This document shows, piece after piece, positions 47,057 to 56,913 of a stretch of DNA of 64,000 bases (position 1 is the first letter of the stretch; every line of letters starts with the position of its first letter). The position numbers were made by a program, and so were the translations under genes. The stretch spans positions 57,085 through 121,084 of the forward strand of contig CAYLYP010000002.1 in NCBI GenBank assembly GCA_964387795.1, in the 5' to 3' direction. The notes beneath the pieces are model-generated. The model worked only from the letters and a program-made list of their open reading frames with translations, did not search any database and had not been told where the DNA came from. Origin of the DNA: CAYLYP01 sp964387795 (GTDB lineage: Bacteria > Bacteroidota > Bacteroidia > Bacteroidales > UBA7960).

Positions 47057-47632
47057 ATGACAAGAGAAAAAGACTTTAACAAAACAGAGCTGATTTATAA
47101 GCATAGCCTCAAACTTGTCCTCAAAAAAGGTTTTAGCGGCTTAAGGATGCAGGATGTGGCCGACGAAGCCAATCTGGCTGCCGGCACCCTCTATATCTAT
47201 TTTAAGAATAAGGAAGAACTGCTCAACAATCTTTTCCTTTATCTTTTTAAAGATATAACATCTCAGGTCCAACAGACTATTAACCTTCAGATCCCTTTGC
47301 CTGCTTCATTACAAAATGCGTACTCAAGGTATTTCAGGATTTGTATCTCCCAACCTGAGAAAATAGCCTTTATCGAACAATTTGTGCGCTCATCTTATTA
47401 TTCAGAACCCACCTCAAAGCTTGTAAATCTTTACCTTGAACCTGTTTACCTGATCCTTAATAAAGCTATTGAAGAACTGCTTATCAAAGAACTGCCTGTT
47501 GAAATCATCCTTGCTCAACTTACAGGCCCTGTCCATGACCTTATCAGGTTTCACTATCCCATAACTAACCAGGAAACATCAAGCCTTGCTGATACAATGT
47601 TTAAACTTGCCTGGGACAGCATACGAAGATAA
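47057..47632 (+). CDS. TetR/AcrR-family transcriptional regulator
   Basis: A 191-residue TetR-type regulator. The helix-turn-helix lies in residues about 8-55 (KKGFSGLRMQDVADEANLAAGTLYIYFKNKEELLNNLF), and the C-terminal helical domain binds an unknown ligand. No efflux operon follows in the same direction; the neighbours are read away. The target is probably its own promoter or a distant operon. It starts at the ATG at 47057, and the secA gene diverges 160 bases upstream. Confidence 0.92.
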   Translation: MTREKDFNKTELIYKHSLKLVLKKGFSGLRMQDVADEANLAAGTLYIYFKNKEELLNNLFLYLFKDITSQVQQTINLQIPLPASLQNAYSRYFRICISQPEKIAFIEQFVRSSYYSEPTSKLVNLYLEPVYLILNKAIEELLIKELPVEIILAQLTGPVHDLIRFHYPITNQETSSLADTMFKLAWDSIRR

Positions 47633-47716
47633 GCCCTCATATAGTCTTTTGAACGTCTAGCCAGACTCATTTTTTCTGTAAAATAGCCCAGGAAAATCAA
47701 ATCTCATCATCTCTCT

Positions 47717-48745
47717 TTACCAAAGCCTCTTATCTTCAACAAAACTACAATGCATCGGATTGCCCTCTGTCCGGTATATCTTCTGATCACTTAGATTGAC
47801 TACTGTTGACCATATCGTATCAAAATTAAGCTCCTTCCCATACTGGCACATAAAACCATACTTGCCTTTTAAAATATCAGATGTAAGCTCAAATCCCGTC
47901 TTTTTATTGCTTTCTGATAATGCCTTGCATGCCGTCTGGTACCTTTCCTGCGACCTGAACATATTGCCTCTCCCTGCATCATGCCTTTTCATTTCTTCTG
48001 AAGTAAAATGATTCACTGTTACTACATACTTCTCACCTGATTCATTATCTTCCGGCATCCTGACATGAAGCTTTCCGGGCATGCACTCAACAACGCACAT
48101 CTCCACTGTCCGGTCAACCAAAAGGATGTTGCAAACAGATGCTATTGGGGTTTCCTTCAACAGCTTTATCGCTCCGGCAACCGTATCACATCTCTCCAAC
48201 AAAAACCTGACAAGAAAAACAGAATTCAACCCTGGCTTTATCTCTTTGATATATGGCTTTACAAATGTCATTGCCACTACCAGGCCATGATTATTAACCC
48301 CTTCTTCACCATTAATAAATGATGATGTTGTTAAAATTAAAGGATTTGAATTTTCTGCCTGATAATAAACGCTTTTGCTTAATGGCTTTAAGAATGGGGG
48401 CAAATCATTGCTCCTGCCATAAAACACCTTCCCATCTTTGGTAAAACAAAATGCAGTGCAACCCCTAACCTCAACACTTTGATTGTCATCAATGTCCAGG
48501 CAGCATCCCATACACATCATCCAGGCCGAAAACAACGTATTGTCAATACCAATAACATCAGTGATGCCTGAAATCTCCATCGCTCCCTCTGGAAAAACCT
48601 GTTTAAGCAACCGACTGCTTTCAATTCCATGCTTCATTTGAAAATCATCAAGATGGATTGGAAATTGTGCCTTTGCTTTTAAAAAGATATTTCCCATCTT
48701 CTGACCCATCTGATAATGCTTCCCTTTAAAACGCGGATGATACAT
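47717..48745 (-). CDS. C45-family (acyl-CoA:6-APA acyltransferase-like) Ntn hydrolase
   Basis: A 342-residue Ntn-hydrolase-like protein. The nucleophile region is VRGCTAFCFTKDGKVFYGRSNDL, where the Cys after the auto-cleavage site would become N-terminal. GVNNHGLVVAMTFV is the conserved Asn/His-containing block of C45 and choloylglycine-hydrolase-like enzymes. These cut amide bonds such as N-acyl amino acids, bile-salt or penicillin side chains. No signal peptide is seen, so it is probably cytoplasmic. The substrate is unknown. It is a single gene on the minus strand. Confidence 0.8.
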   Translation of the reverse strand: MYHPRFKGKHYQMGQKMGNIFLKAKAQFPIHLDDFQMKHGIESSRLLKQVFPEGAMEISGITDVIGIDNTLFSAWMMCMGCCLDIDDNQSVEVRGCTAFCFTKDGKVFYGRSNDLPPFLKPLSKSVYYQAENSNPLILTTSSFINGEEGVNNHGLVVAMTFVKPYIKEIKPGLNSVFLVRFLLERCDTVAGAIKLLKETPIASVCNILLVDRTVEMCVVECMPGKLHVRMPEDNESGEKYVVTVNHFTSEEMKRHDAGRGNMFRSQERYQTACKALSESNKKTGFELTSDILKGKYGFMCQYGKELNFDTIWSTVVNLSDQKIYRTEGNPMHCSFVEDKRLW

Positions 48746-48795
48746 CTTAGTAATATTTTACTATCATACCAATTTCGACATTCCAATTCTTATTT

Positions 48796-49386
48796 TTAAG
48801 GCATCCAGTCAATAATACCTTCCTGATGGTTCTTCTCCCTCCAAAGCATAAAATCATTATAATTCCTGATGCCATCACGGATTACTGCCTGATATACTTC
48901 AATCCCCATAACCTTTACGGTGTCCGGTATTTCATTTTTGATTGATAAAATGGCAAGCTTTAACTCTGGTGTCAAAACAGTCTTTATCCGTTCAGCAACA
49001 TTTTCAAATTTCCCTGCATAGGGTGATTCATTATGAATATGGATGATGTCGATCTGCCATTCATTATTTTCCTCATCCAAAAACCATAAATGCCATTCAA
49101 TACATTTTTCTTCAGTGTCGATCAGGTTATTGTACGTTACCTTTTTAATACTTCTGTTACTAGCAATCAAAGCAATTGCCCCAAAACTATCACTTATTGA
49201 AAAGCGCTCTGAATACACATGGAAATCAATATCCCTTTTTTTAATCAATAAACCCGTGCTGAGTGACCCTACAAGTCTTGCCTGTGCTCCATAAGCTTTC
49301 CAGATTTCAATAATCTTTAATTCCCTTATAACTTCATGCGCCTGGCACTGTAGCCTTTCAGCATGTTCTATGATACTGTCTTTCAT
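48796..49386 (-). CDS. Nucleotidyltransferase-fold protein
   Basis: A 196-residue protein with the pol-beta-type nucleotidyltransferase motif G40-S41-X10-D52-I-D54 (VGSLSTGLLIKKRDIDFHV) and a third acidic strand (WQIDIIHI). It is larger than MntA antitoxins and has no HEPN neighbour. It may be a stand-alone enzyme related to aminoglycoside or small-molecule nucleotidyltransferases. The function is open. The next minus-strand gene (C45-like) starts 50 bases after its stop. Confidence 0.72.
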   Translation of the reverse strand: MKDSIIEHAERLQCQAHEVIRELKIIEIWKAYGAQARLVGSLSTGLLIKKRDIDFHVYSERFSISDSFGAIALIASNRSIKKVTYNNLIDTEEKCIEWHLWFLDEENNEWQIDIIHIHNESPYAGKFENVAERIKTVLTPELKLAILSIKNEIPDTVKVMGIEVYQAVIRDGIRNYNDFMLWREKNHQEGIIDWMP

Positions 49387-50115
49387 AATATATATTGTTT
49401 AAAATCAAATCTATTTAACAAGCATGGCTAAAAAAGTTACTATGATATCAGATGTGATGCAATTTGGCGAAAAGTATAATAATACTGTATGCCTTTAGCA
49501 ATAAAACAAATGATGCCTTTTAGATGATTGTAATTTTAATGTATAGTTATTAACATCAGAAAATCTAATTCCTTCCAATCAATACAAAGAGTTTCCATTG
49601 AAAACAACAAACATCCATAATGCTAAGCACTTTTTAGCTAACCTTTAATAACCCTCTTGAATCCCTTCACCCCACCATCTTCTAAGAAAAAATAATATAG
49701 TAACCGTCTTATTTTAGATGTGTGAACCTTTAAAACAAAAATATATGATTAATATTTGAAATACAACATTTTTGCAATCAATATGATTAGTTTTATATTA
49801 ATACCGCCATAATAAAGGCTTTAAACCATTTTGAACAAACAATGCCATTAAACAAGCCATTCATCAATGAGTAATAATTCGAACAATAATCCTTAAAAAA
49901 TTAGCAAATGAGCAAATGTGAGAATTAGCAAATTATAAAGACAACAAATCCCTGTTTTGATATAAAAAGACAAGGGATGTTATATTCATTAGTAAAGTGA
50001 CTTGTAAACGATATGGAAGTAACGGTTTTTTTGCAGACTTAAATTATAATAATCAAAAAAACACCTGTTAGCCCATAAGATGATTTGTTTTTTAGTACCT
50101 TGCCAAACGATTGAA
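49387..50115. other. Intergenic, no feature seen
   Basis: About 730 AT-rich bases without a convincing ORF. A short internal duplication of AGCAAATGAGCAAATG type is visible near 49910. Confidence 0.45.
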
Positions 50116-50124
50116 TAGATTTGC

Positions 50125-50805
50125 ATGATGCAAAAAATCAGATACACATCATTTATTCTTATACTGGTGTTTCTTTCCTGTGCATCCCAGGCCCAGGAGA
50201 AAAAAAACCTCTTTAAAGCTTTTAGGGAAATCAGCCTTCCTGAAAAGATTTGGGTGATCACCCATCCTTTTTCAGCCCCTAAAGCCATGCGGGTGAGCAG
50301 TGATGCTGCAAAACGGGCAGACGTAATGAAACTTAGCCCTATACTGGATGGTGACCACAGGGGCGGACAGGTAGATGCTTTCAGGCATGGCTACTGGATG
50401 GCTTCCTTAAGCCGTGAAATCAATCCACGCAAGGCAAGGCGCTTAGGTTATGCCCATGAAAAAGGGAATAAACAAAAGTTTAAAAAACTTGCTTCAAAAA
50501 ATACTGAAGGGGAGCTTCCTGATGCGCCCAATTGCACTATGGACCTTCATAACAACGATGTTGGGATACTGATTGGCAAAAACAACCCTGACATCTCTAA
50601 CGACAGCCTTCAACAATTGATTGTTCAACATATCCTTGAGGGAAGCTTTATTATCATCAAAAAAGATGAAGCTGGTAATTTCCTTGATTGTGACGGAAAA
50701 CCTATTGACCTTCAAAAGTATCATGCCCTTTGGGAAAATACCAAATGCCTGGTACCTTCCAATTTCGAAAGGCCTGAACCATTACTTATCCCTCCCGGCC
50801 AATGA
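50125..50805 (+). CDS. DUF6973-like secreted protein
   Basis: A 226-residue protein with a signal peptide (FILILVFLSCASQAQ; the Cys may make it a lipoprotein). The core DGDHRGGQVDAFRHGYWMASLS, then LGYAHEKGN and CTMDLHNNDVG, matches the DUF6973 pattern: a conserved DAFRHxxW and AHE of unknown, possibly hydrolytic function. It sits 56 bases before the S9 peptidase gene in the same direction and may be cotranscribed. A TAGATTTG just before the ATG resembles a -7 box but is too close to be convincing. Confidence 0.75.
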   Translation: MMQKIRYTSFILILVFLSCASQAQEKKNLFKAFREISLPEKIWVITHPFSAPKAMRVSSDAAKRADVMKLSPILDGDHRGGQVDAFRHGYWMASLSREINPRKARRLGYAHEKGNKQKFKKLASKNTEGELPDAPNCTMDLHNNDVGILIGKNNPDISNDSLQQLIVQHILEGSFIIIKKDEAGNFLDCDGKPIDLQKYHALWENTKCLVPSNFERPEPLLIPPGQ

Positions 50806-50861
50806 TTTTTTTTACAATCATAAACATCCTTTCCTTTGCAAAAACACTAAAATACTGATAT

Positions 50862-53462
50862 ATGAAACAAAACCTTTTTGCTTTTTTTATCTGTGCATTA
50901 TCTTTAGCGGGTTTATATCCTTGCAATAATCTCAGTGCCCAGATTACAATCCAACAATGGCAGCAAAGCGCTCCCCGGGAAATCATGCTTCCTGCCTTTG
51001 CAAATGTCCCCAATATTAAGGGAGATACCTTTGCCCTGAAAAACCTTTTCCCTTTAATCACTACCGGCATTTCAGATATTAAGCCTGACCAGGGTGCAAA
51101 CACTGAATCCTCAGGAAACAATCCGGTAAGCTTCAACATCAACCAAACCCAGCCTGATGGTTTTATTACTATCCCAGGTAAAAACAGCCAACATCCTTCC
51201 CATTGCTGGATTAACATCTATGTGGAAACATCGGAATACTCAAAGTCCAAAATTGAATTCTTTAGCCCTCAGCTTTTTGAAGTATATATCAATGGCGAAC
51301 TTAAAGCCAGTAAGTATTCCTTCTCGGATGAAAAAGGAAAGGCTTCGGTTACTATGCCCTTACCTAAAGGGAAATATCAAATACTTGTAAAATCATTGAC
51401 CACACCTGCCGATACCAACGAATGGAAATTCAAAGGCATCATCTCCCCTCCCGATTATATTGATGCATCAAAGATACAAACAAGCTTTAGCCCGGCAAGG
51501 ATAAAAACAATTAATGACATATATGCCGGCACCAAAATCTCAGGGGTGACCCCATCCTTTGATGGCCAGTATTACAGCATTTCATTCCGAAAATTCCTCC
51601 CTTCCGACAAATCGGAAAACTGGACTGAGATACGCAGGCTTAAAGATAACGGCATTTCTTACCAGTTTAAATTTTCAAGCGTTTCACAACTTAACTGGGC
51701 ACCCAAATCCAATAGGATTGCTTTTGTAAATACAAGGGATAAAAAAACAAGCTTGTTCATCCTTGACCTAACTAGCCTCCAGATAAGCACTGTGCTCGAA
51801 AACATTGAAAACTTTGCAGGATATTCATGGGCACCTGATGAATCTTATTTTATTTATCAAATCAATGAAGAAGCCCCAAAAACAGAGGGCAACACCAGAC
51901 AAATCCTAAACATCCAGGACAGGCTGCCTGGTTACCGTAACCGGAGCTTTGTTTATTATCACAACCTCACTACACACCAGTCGCGACAGTTAACCTATGG
52001 AAACCTGTCTGCCTGGGTGCAGGACATATCCCCTGACGCTGAAAACATAATTATCAGCCTCTCCCAGCCCGACTATACCCAACGGCCTTTCTCAAAACAA
52101 CAGATTATCATCCTGAATATCAATAGCCTGAAAGCAGACACCCTGTTTAAGGACCTTAGATGGAGCATCAACTGTTCATTCTCCCCTGACGGGAAAAAAC
52201 TGCTTATCACCGGAGGCCCTTCAGCCTTTGGTAATACCGGCACAAACGTCCCTCAGAATACAATCCCAAATAATTACGATACCCAGGCATATATCTTTGA
52301 CCTCTCAAACAAAGATGTCGATCCCATCACCCTTAAATTCGATCCTTCTGTTCAACAAGCAGTTTGGAACAAAGCCGATAACCTGATTTATATCGTTGCT
52401 CAGCAGGGCGACAGGCGCAATCTTTTCCAATATGATTTAAAGAAAAAATCATTTTCATCTGTTATTACCGGAGTTGATGTAACCCAAAACCTTCAGTTTG
52501 CCGATAACAACCCCATTGCACTCTACCTTGGCGAAAGCATCAGCACCCCTTCGGCTGCTTATATGATCAACCTCAAGACCAAACAATTCAACCAGATAGA
52601 AAACACCGAAAAAGAAAATTACAAAAATGTTGTGTTTGGCCAAACAAAGGAATGGGACTATACAACCTCTAAAGGGGTGAAAATTCAGGGACGTGTTTAT
52701 TTTCCAACAGACTATAAGCCTGAGCAAAAATATCCCGTCCTTGTGTATTATTATGGGGGCACAACACCTGTTCAAAGAAGCTTTGGGGGGCGTTACCCCT
52801 TTAACCTTTTTGCTTCGCAGGGCTACCTTGTCTATGTGCTCCAGCCTTCAGGTTCTATTGGATATGGCCAGGAATTTTCTGCTGCCCACGTAAACAACTG
52901 GGGCATTACAGTGGCCGATGAAATCATTGAATCAACAAAAGCATTTCTGCAAGCCCATCCTGCTGCCAATGCTTCAAAAGTGGGATGTATGGGTGCTTCC
53001 TATGGGGGTTTTATGACAATGCTCCTTCAAACTCGCACTGACATCTTTGCAGCAGCTATCTCTCATGCAGGTATCAGCAATATTGCTTCATACTGGGGTG
53101 TTGGTTATTGGGGAGTGGGTTATAGCACCGAAGCTACTGCCGAAAGCTTTCCATGGAACCGTCCCGACATCTATGTTGACCAAAGCCCCCTTTACCGCGC
53201 CGACAGGATTAAAACCCCTCTGCTCCTACTCCACGGTGATGCCGATACCAATGTCCCTCCCGGCGAGAGCCTCCAGATGTTTGCTGCACTTAAAGTCCTC
53301 GGAAAACCAGTCGAGCTTGTGATGATAAAAGGTGAAGACCACCAGATACTTACCCCTTCAAAAAGAGTTGAATGGAACAATACCATACTGGCCTGGTTCG
53401 AGATGTACCTCAAGGACAAACCTCAATGGTGGAATGACTTATACCCTAAAACAAATTATTAA
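50862..53462 (+). CDS. S9 family prolyl-oligopeptidase-like serine peptidase
   Basis: An 866-residue exported peptidase: signal peptide to about residue 28 (SLAGLYPCNNLSAQ), a beta-sandwich about 90-190, a seven-bladed propeller with PD40-like repeats (FAGYSWAPDESYFIYQ, INCSFSPDGKKLLITGG) about 200-600, and an alpha/beta hydrolase about 610-866. The triad is S713 (GASYGGF), Asp near 795 (HGDADTNVP) and His near 827 (GEDHQI). It cleaves short peptides in the periplasm and is typical of peptide-degrading Bacteroidota. A strong terminator follows. Confidence 0.94.
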   Translation: MKQNLFAFFICALSLAGLYPCNNLSAQITIQQWQQSAPREIMLPAFANVPNIKGDTFALKNLFPLITTGISDIKPDQGANTESSGNNPVSFNINQTQPDGFITIPGKNSQHPSHCWINIYVETSEYSKSKIEFFSPQLFEVYINGELKASKYSFSDEKGKASVTMPLPKGKYQILVKSLTTPADTNEWKFKGIISPPDYIDASKIQTSFSPARIKTINDIYAGTKISGVTPSFDGQYYSISFRKFLPSDKSENWTEIRRLKDNGISYQFKFSSVSQLNWAPKSNRIAFVNTRDKKTSLFILDLTSLQISTVLENIENFAGYSWAPDESYFIYQINEEAPKTEGNTRQILNIQDRLPGYRNRSFVYYHNLTTHQSRQLTYGNLSAWVQDISPDAENIIISLSQPDYTQRPFSKQQIIILNINSLKADTLFKDLRWSINCSFSPDGKKLLITGGPSAFGNTGTNVPQNTIPNNYDTQAYIFDLSNKDVDPITLKFDPSVQQAVWNKADNLIYIVAQQGDRRNLFQYDLKKKSFSSVITGVDVTQNLQFADNNPIALYLGESISTPSAAYMINLKTKQFNQIENTEKENYKNVVFGQTKEWDYTTSKGVKIQGRVYFPTDYKPEQKYPVLVYYYGGTTPVQRSFGGRYPFNLFASQGYLVYVLQPSGSIGYGQEFSAAHVNNWGITVADEIIESTKAFLQAHPAANASKVGCMGASYGGFMTMLLQTRTDIFAAAISHAGISNIASYWGVGYWGVGYSTEATAESFPWNRPDIYVDQSPLYRADRIKTPLLLLHGDADTNVPPGESLQMFAALKVLGKPVELVMIKGEDHQILTPSKRVEWNNTILAWFEMYLKDKPQWWNDLYPKTNY

Positions 53463-53470
53463 ATCTAAGC

Positions 53471-53499
53471 AAAAGAGACAGGTGGTTCCTGTCTCTTTT
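53471..53499 (+). terminator. Terminator after the S9 peptidase
   Basis: A perfect 12-bp stem (aaaagagacagg / cctgtctctttt) with loop TGGTT and trailing T, 8 bases after the stop. Confidence 0.9.
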
Positions 53500-53953
53500 T
53501 ATTTATACCTACCTCTGTTTTCAGGTATTTTCAAGTTTATCACACCACGAATAAAGCCAAAGGAAATGCATCCGGCTTATGATGAGCAGATTGCAAACGC
53601 TAAATTTCAAATAATGATAATCCACTTTTTTATGTTTTTGAAAGAGCTTTTATGCAAATGCCAAACAGAACCTTTTTCCCAAAAATCGCTACCCACTCCT
53701 ATTGTTTGTGGTTGGATACCGGTAACAATAAAAACATCTTGAACTATTATTTTTTCTGACTAACGTTTAAATGCCAGAACAAGATATTGGAGCTTGTTGA
53801 CTAAATGAAACCCTATTTTATTACATCTTGGCTTTCTATGTGGTGTGGTATGTTCCAAATGGCATACCCCAAATGACATGTCCAAACTACCGTGGCATAA
53901 TTCAACATAGGGAAACCCATACAGGGTTTTGTGTTAGCGCTTCCTATCCCCTT

Positions 53954-54245
53954 CCCCCGGATAAATCCGGGGGTTATTTACAGTAAAGCCCTACAGGCTT
54001 TTATCCGTTTTTATTACCCCCATTTCATTTCCTTTTCTGGAAAATTAAGGAACCTTCACTGGTAAGACACATTGGATGTTCAAATCCTTTTTTCTTACTC
54101 CGTTAGGAGTATCCTGTGCATAACCCCCAGATTTATCTGGGGGCACAATGCGACTCCTGCACTTAAAACTCCGTAGGAGTTTCCCCCTCAATTATCTAAA
54201 AATAGACTTTCATCCCTGTCGATACAATCTTCTTCCAACAGGGAT
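53954..54245. repeat. Cluster of REP-like palindromes
   Basis: Six hairpins in 290 bases: 53954-53973 (arm cccccggat), 53985-54001 (aaagcc), 54096-54111 (tactcc/ggagta), 54124-54143 (arm cccccagat), 54166-54182 (aaactcc/ggagttt), and the pair 54213/54238 (atccctgt/acagggat). The first and fourth are near-copies, as are the third and fifth. This suggests repeated REP units or MITE debris. The wider 53500-54539 stretch has no supportable gene. Confidence 0.8.
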
Positions 54246-54539
54246 CTGTCATCACAGCTATTTTTCGAGATATTGCACTTATAGCAGATACTCTTCCTCT
54301 TTGGAGATGTGCTTTTGGTAAGTAAATATTCTTAACGGGATCTCCTTTTTTGGAACCACCACTGGAGTCTCCGCAAACATCTCAACCAGGATTGTTCTCA
54401 TGCTATTATGCAACAGTATAAAAATCGGCCTTCCAAAGAGTGCTGCTAATTTATAAAAAAACCAATTGGGGAAGACATCAAATCGTTAGTTTAGGGAGTC
54501 AATGGTGAGATATAGGGTGAATTGCTATTAACAAGGGTT

Positions 54540-55325
54540 TTAAAATAAAAATGTAAACCCGGATTTGCTTTTTCTAAACTTATTTAATTCTATTTCAAAA
54601 AATTTAATCTGTTGCCTGCATATAAAATCCCTGAAAATATTAATATTTCCCTGCTCCTCGGTTTCATTTAACATATCAATATACTCAGCCCTGTCTTCTG
54701 TATAAATTTTTATTAAAGGTTGATTATGATATAATTGGATATAATTTATTAGCAATCTGGATGTCCTGCCATTTCCATCTCCAAATGGATGAATATTTAC
54801 AAAATTATAATGAATATCTGCTGAAAGCTTTACAATATCGTTTCCCTCAACAGTATCAATCCTGTCATTTACATAAACTACCAATCCCTTTAAAAGCTCA
54901 GGCACTTTTCTGAAATCAGGGAAGTATTTTTTATCCACATATACCGGTGCTAACCTCAGATCTCCTTTTGAAGTATCAAATTCTCCTGAAATTGTTTTGT
55001 TTATTGCCCCGGTGGACTTCATCACCAATGCATTTATTTCTTTAATGAAATCAACCGATAAGCGTCGTTTTTCTATTGCATCTTGTTTTATTTTCAAAAA
55101 AGCATTATAATGATCCTTAACCATTAAATGATCAACCAATGGTTTACCTTGGGCTGTAATATTGTTTTCCAACAAAACCTTTGTGTCAGTATTTGAAAGT
55201 GAGCATCCTTCAATCTTACATGAATGATATACAATTGATATCAAACAATACTTCTCATAACCAATCGAATCCATGATCCTTTGATCCAAATATTCCTCTC
55301 TTAATATGCGAAGCTTGTCCCACAT
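54540..55325 (-). CDS. Fic/DOC-family protein (class II-type AMPylator)
   Basis: A 261-residue Fic protein. The catalytic motif HPFGDGNGRTSR lies at about residues 178-189. An inhibitory-helix motif S-x-x-x-E-G (SCKIEG) lies near residue 33, N-terminal to the core, as in class II Fic proteins that self-inhibit. Fic enzymes usually transfer AMP from ATP to protein hydroxyls. The ATG at 55325 (MWDKLRI) is preferred over the TTG at 55340. It is not paired with a classic antitoxin. The next minus-strand gene upstream (55474-55839) is of unknown function. Confidence 0.9.
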   Translation of the reverse strand: MWDKLRILREEYLDQRIMDSIGYEKYCLISIVYHSCKIEGCSLSNTDTKVLLENNITAQGKPLVDHLMVKDHYNAFLKIKQDAIEKRRLSVDFIKEINALVMKSTGAINKTISGEFDTSKGDLRLAPVYVDKKYFPDFRKVPELLKGLVVYVNDRIDTVEGNDIVKLSADIHYNFVNIHPFGDGNGRTSRLLINYIQLYHNQPLIKIYTEDRAEYIDMLNETEEQGNINIFRDFICRQQIKFFEIELNKFRKSKSGFTFLF

Positions 55326-55473
55326 TCTTTTTTTTAGCAAATATATTGAAAAAACCTAATTTTCAGCATTCCACGATATACCTTCACTGCCTCTTAATCC
55401 CTTGGACACAATCACTGTCCCCAAGCAAAATGGTAAGCAACAATTGATTTTTTTTGCAATTTAAGCTACAAAA

Positions 55474-55839
55474 TCAACCGGATTGCAGGTCTTTTAATAT
55501 ATCAGTTTTTTCAAAATCTAATATCATTGAAAATATTTCATAATCAAACCATTCCTTAAACATCCTGAATGTCCTGTTCTGCGGCCAGTCCTGCTTATTT
55601 GTATGCCAACCGATTAGTTCACTTTTAAAGATCTTGTCAAAATTCCGTTTAAGCCATTGATCAGTTTCTTCAATGCTATCCATTTCCCTTAAAAGATAGA
55701 TTGTCCCTTCCTCATCTCCCGAAAACAGGATCTCATCCCGTGAAACAGAATTTAACCAATCAAAAAGCGGCTTTTTTACTTTCACCACAATAGCATTGCG
55801 GTTGATACAATCGTAATAATCCGGGTCCTGTCCATTCAT
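55474..55839 (-). CDS. Hypothetical protein of 121 residues, upstream of fic
   Basis: A 121-residue acidic, soluble protein of alpha/beta character (NRNAIVVKVKKPLFDWLNSV ... TIYLLREMDSIEETDQWLKRNFDKIFKSELIGW). Related small proteins occur widely in Bacteroidota, but I do not recognise a named domain. It reads in the same direction as the Fic gene 148 bases downstream. No function can be assigned; a regulatory or immunity role for Fic is only a neighbourhood guess. Confidence 0.65.
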   Translation of the reverse strand: MNGQDPDYYDCINRNAIVVKVKKPLFDWLNSVSRDEILFSGDEEGTIYLLREMDSIEETDQWLKRNFDKIFKSELIGWHTNKQDWPQNRTFRMFKEWFDYEIFSMILDFEKTDILKDLQSG

Positions 55840-56136
55840 ATAGTGTTTATTATATTTGTTACAACAATTTAATCAAAACCAAAACAATGCCCCTGCCCTA
55901 TTTAAAAACCTTCAAATCTAACCCTCAAAAAACATACCGAAATATTAACCACTGATGATCAACAAATTAAAATCCAAATATAAAACAATAACACATTCAA
56001 CTGATTTTTAATATCAAAAAACAGGCATAATTATAAAAATTCTTTAGCTACCTACCCTTTTTTCCTTTTTTTATCTCCCAAAAACCAAGCCTGACAAAGC
56101 TTTGCAGCTTTTTTTCGTTAAAAACATATAACATAA

Positions 56137-56458
56137 TTTATCATTAACATAATTTATGTTTTCATTAATTATTCAACAATCTATTGTTCAATGTATTATA
56201 ATTTAATAATCATAATTTGGTGTTAATTTTAACTTAATGTAAGTTAATTTTATTTTATAAAAGCCTGAAAAACAATACCATGGATAGGTCACGGTATTAC
56301 CAAGGATATACCAAGGTCTTATCAGGTTCAGTATCGTCCAAGCGGATAGTGGACAAGTTGTGGAGCAGGTATGGTTTTGATGGAATAATGAACGCAGTAC
56401 GTATTTCATTGCCTGATTGTTATCCGTAGCGCGTAGAGACGCACGGTTGTGCGTCTCT
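56137..56458 (-). repeat. MITE-like dispersed element, copy 2 (inverted)
   Basis: Reverse-complement partner of 9859-10193. It includes an exact ~60-base match at about 56273-56332, a REP hairpin at one edge (56435-56458, arm agagacgcac) and the AACATAATTTATGTT palindrome (56146-56160) at the other. The two copies lie 46 kb apart in opposite orientation. Confidence 0.85.
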
Positions 56459-56486
56459 CACAGATATAAAATCAACACACCGTTAG

Positions 56487-56506
56487 AGACGTAGTATACT
56501 ACGTCT
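56487..56506. repeat. REP-type palindrome
   Basis: A perfect 20-base palindrome with arm agacgtagta, of the same GTAGAGACG-like class as the palindromes at 9859 and 56435. Confidence 0.75.
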
Positions 56507-56913
56507 TTACAGATTGTCAGGTTTTTTTTTGCGGGTTGGTTCTTTTTCCTGCCGGACATTCTGGCAGTTTTTTTCCCCTGTCCGGCAAGCAGCAGCAAGA
56601 AGCCGCAATTTTTTTAGCGATGGCAGCAAAGCATATTTTTTGTAGCACCTTCACCAGGGACTGGAAACGTTCTTTGACATATTGTGAAATAATTATATTG
56701 GCATTCAAAAGGGCAGGCCCTGCTCCTGCCCTTATAATACTCAAGTCATTCTCCAGCAAAAGTTGGAGGCAATTCATTGAGGCATTTAATGAAGGATATT
56801 CACAGAGATTATTCCTAACTATAAATAGAAATGGGCTTTAGCCCATTTATTATAATGAAACAGCAAAAAAATTGGCTTCAGCCAAATTAAAACATTCACA
56901 TGGCTGTTAGGCC
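56507..56913. repeat. Palindrome-rich intergenic segment
   Basis: Contains hairpins near 56710-56735 (gggcagg/cctgccc), 56829-56848 (aaatgggct/agcccattt) and 56872-56885 (ttggct/agccaa). A 101-codon open frame crossing this stretch is built from these palindromes and is not called. Confidence 0.6.

Noticed and set aside
50116..50123. -7 box TAGATTTG before the DUF6973-like gene
   Set aside because: It is one base from the ATG, so transcription would begin inside the coding sequence. Probably a chance match.
56536..56841. 101-residue ORF
   Set aside because: It is built across several palindromes of REP type and has no similarity to a known fold. An overlapping minus-strand frame is equally open.
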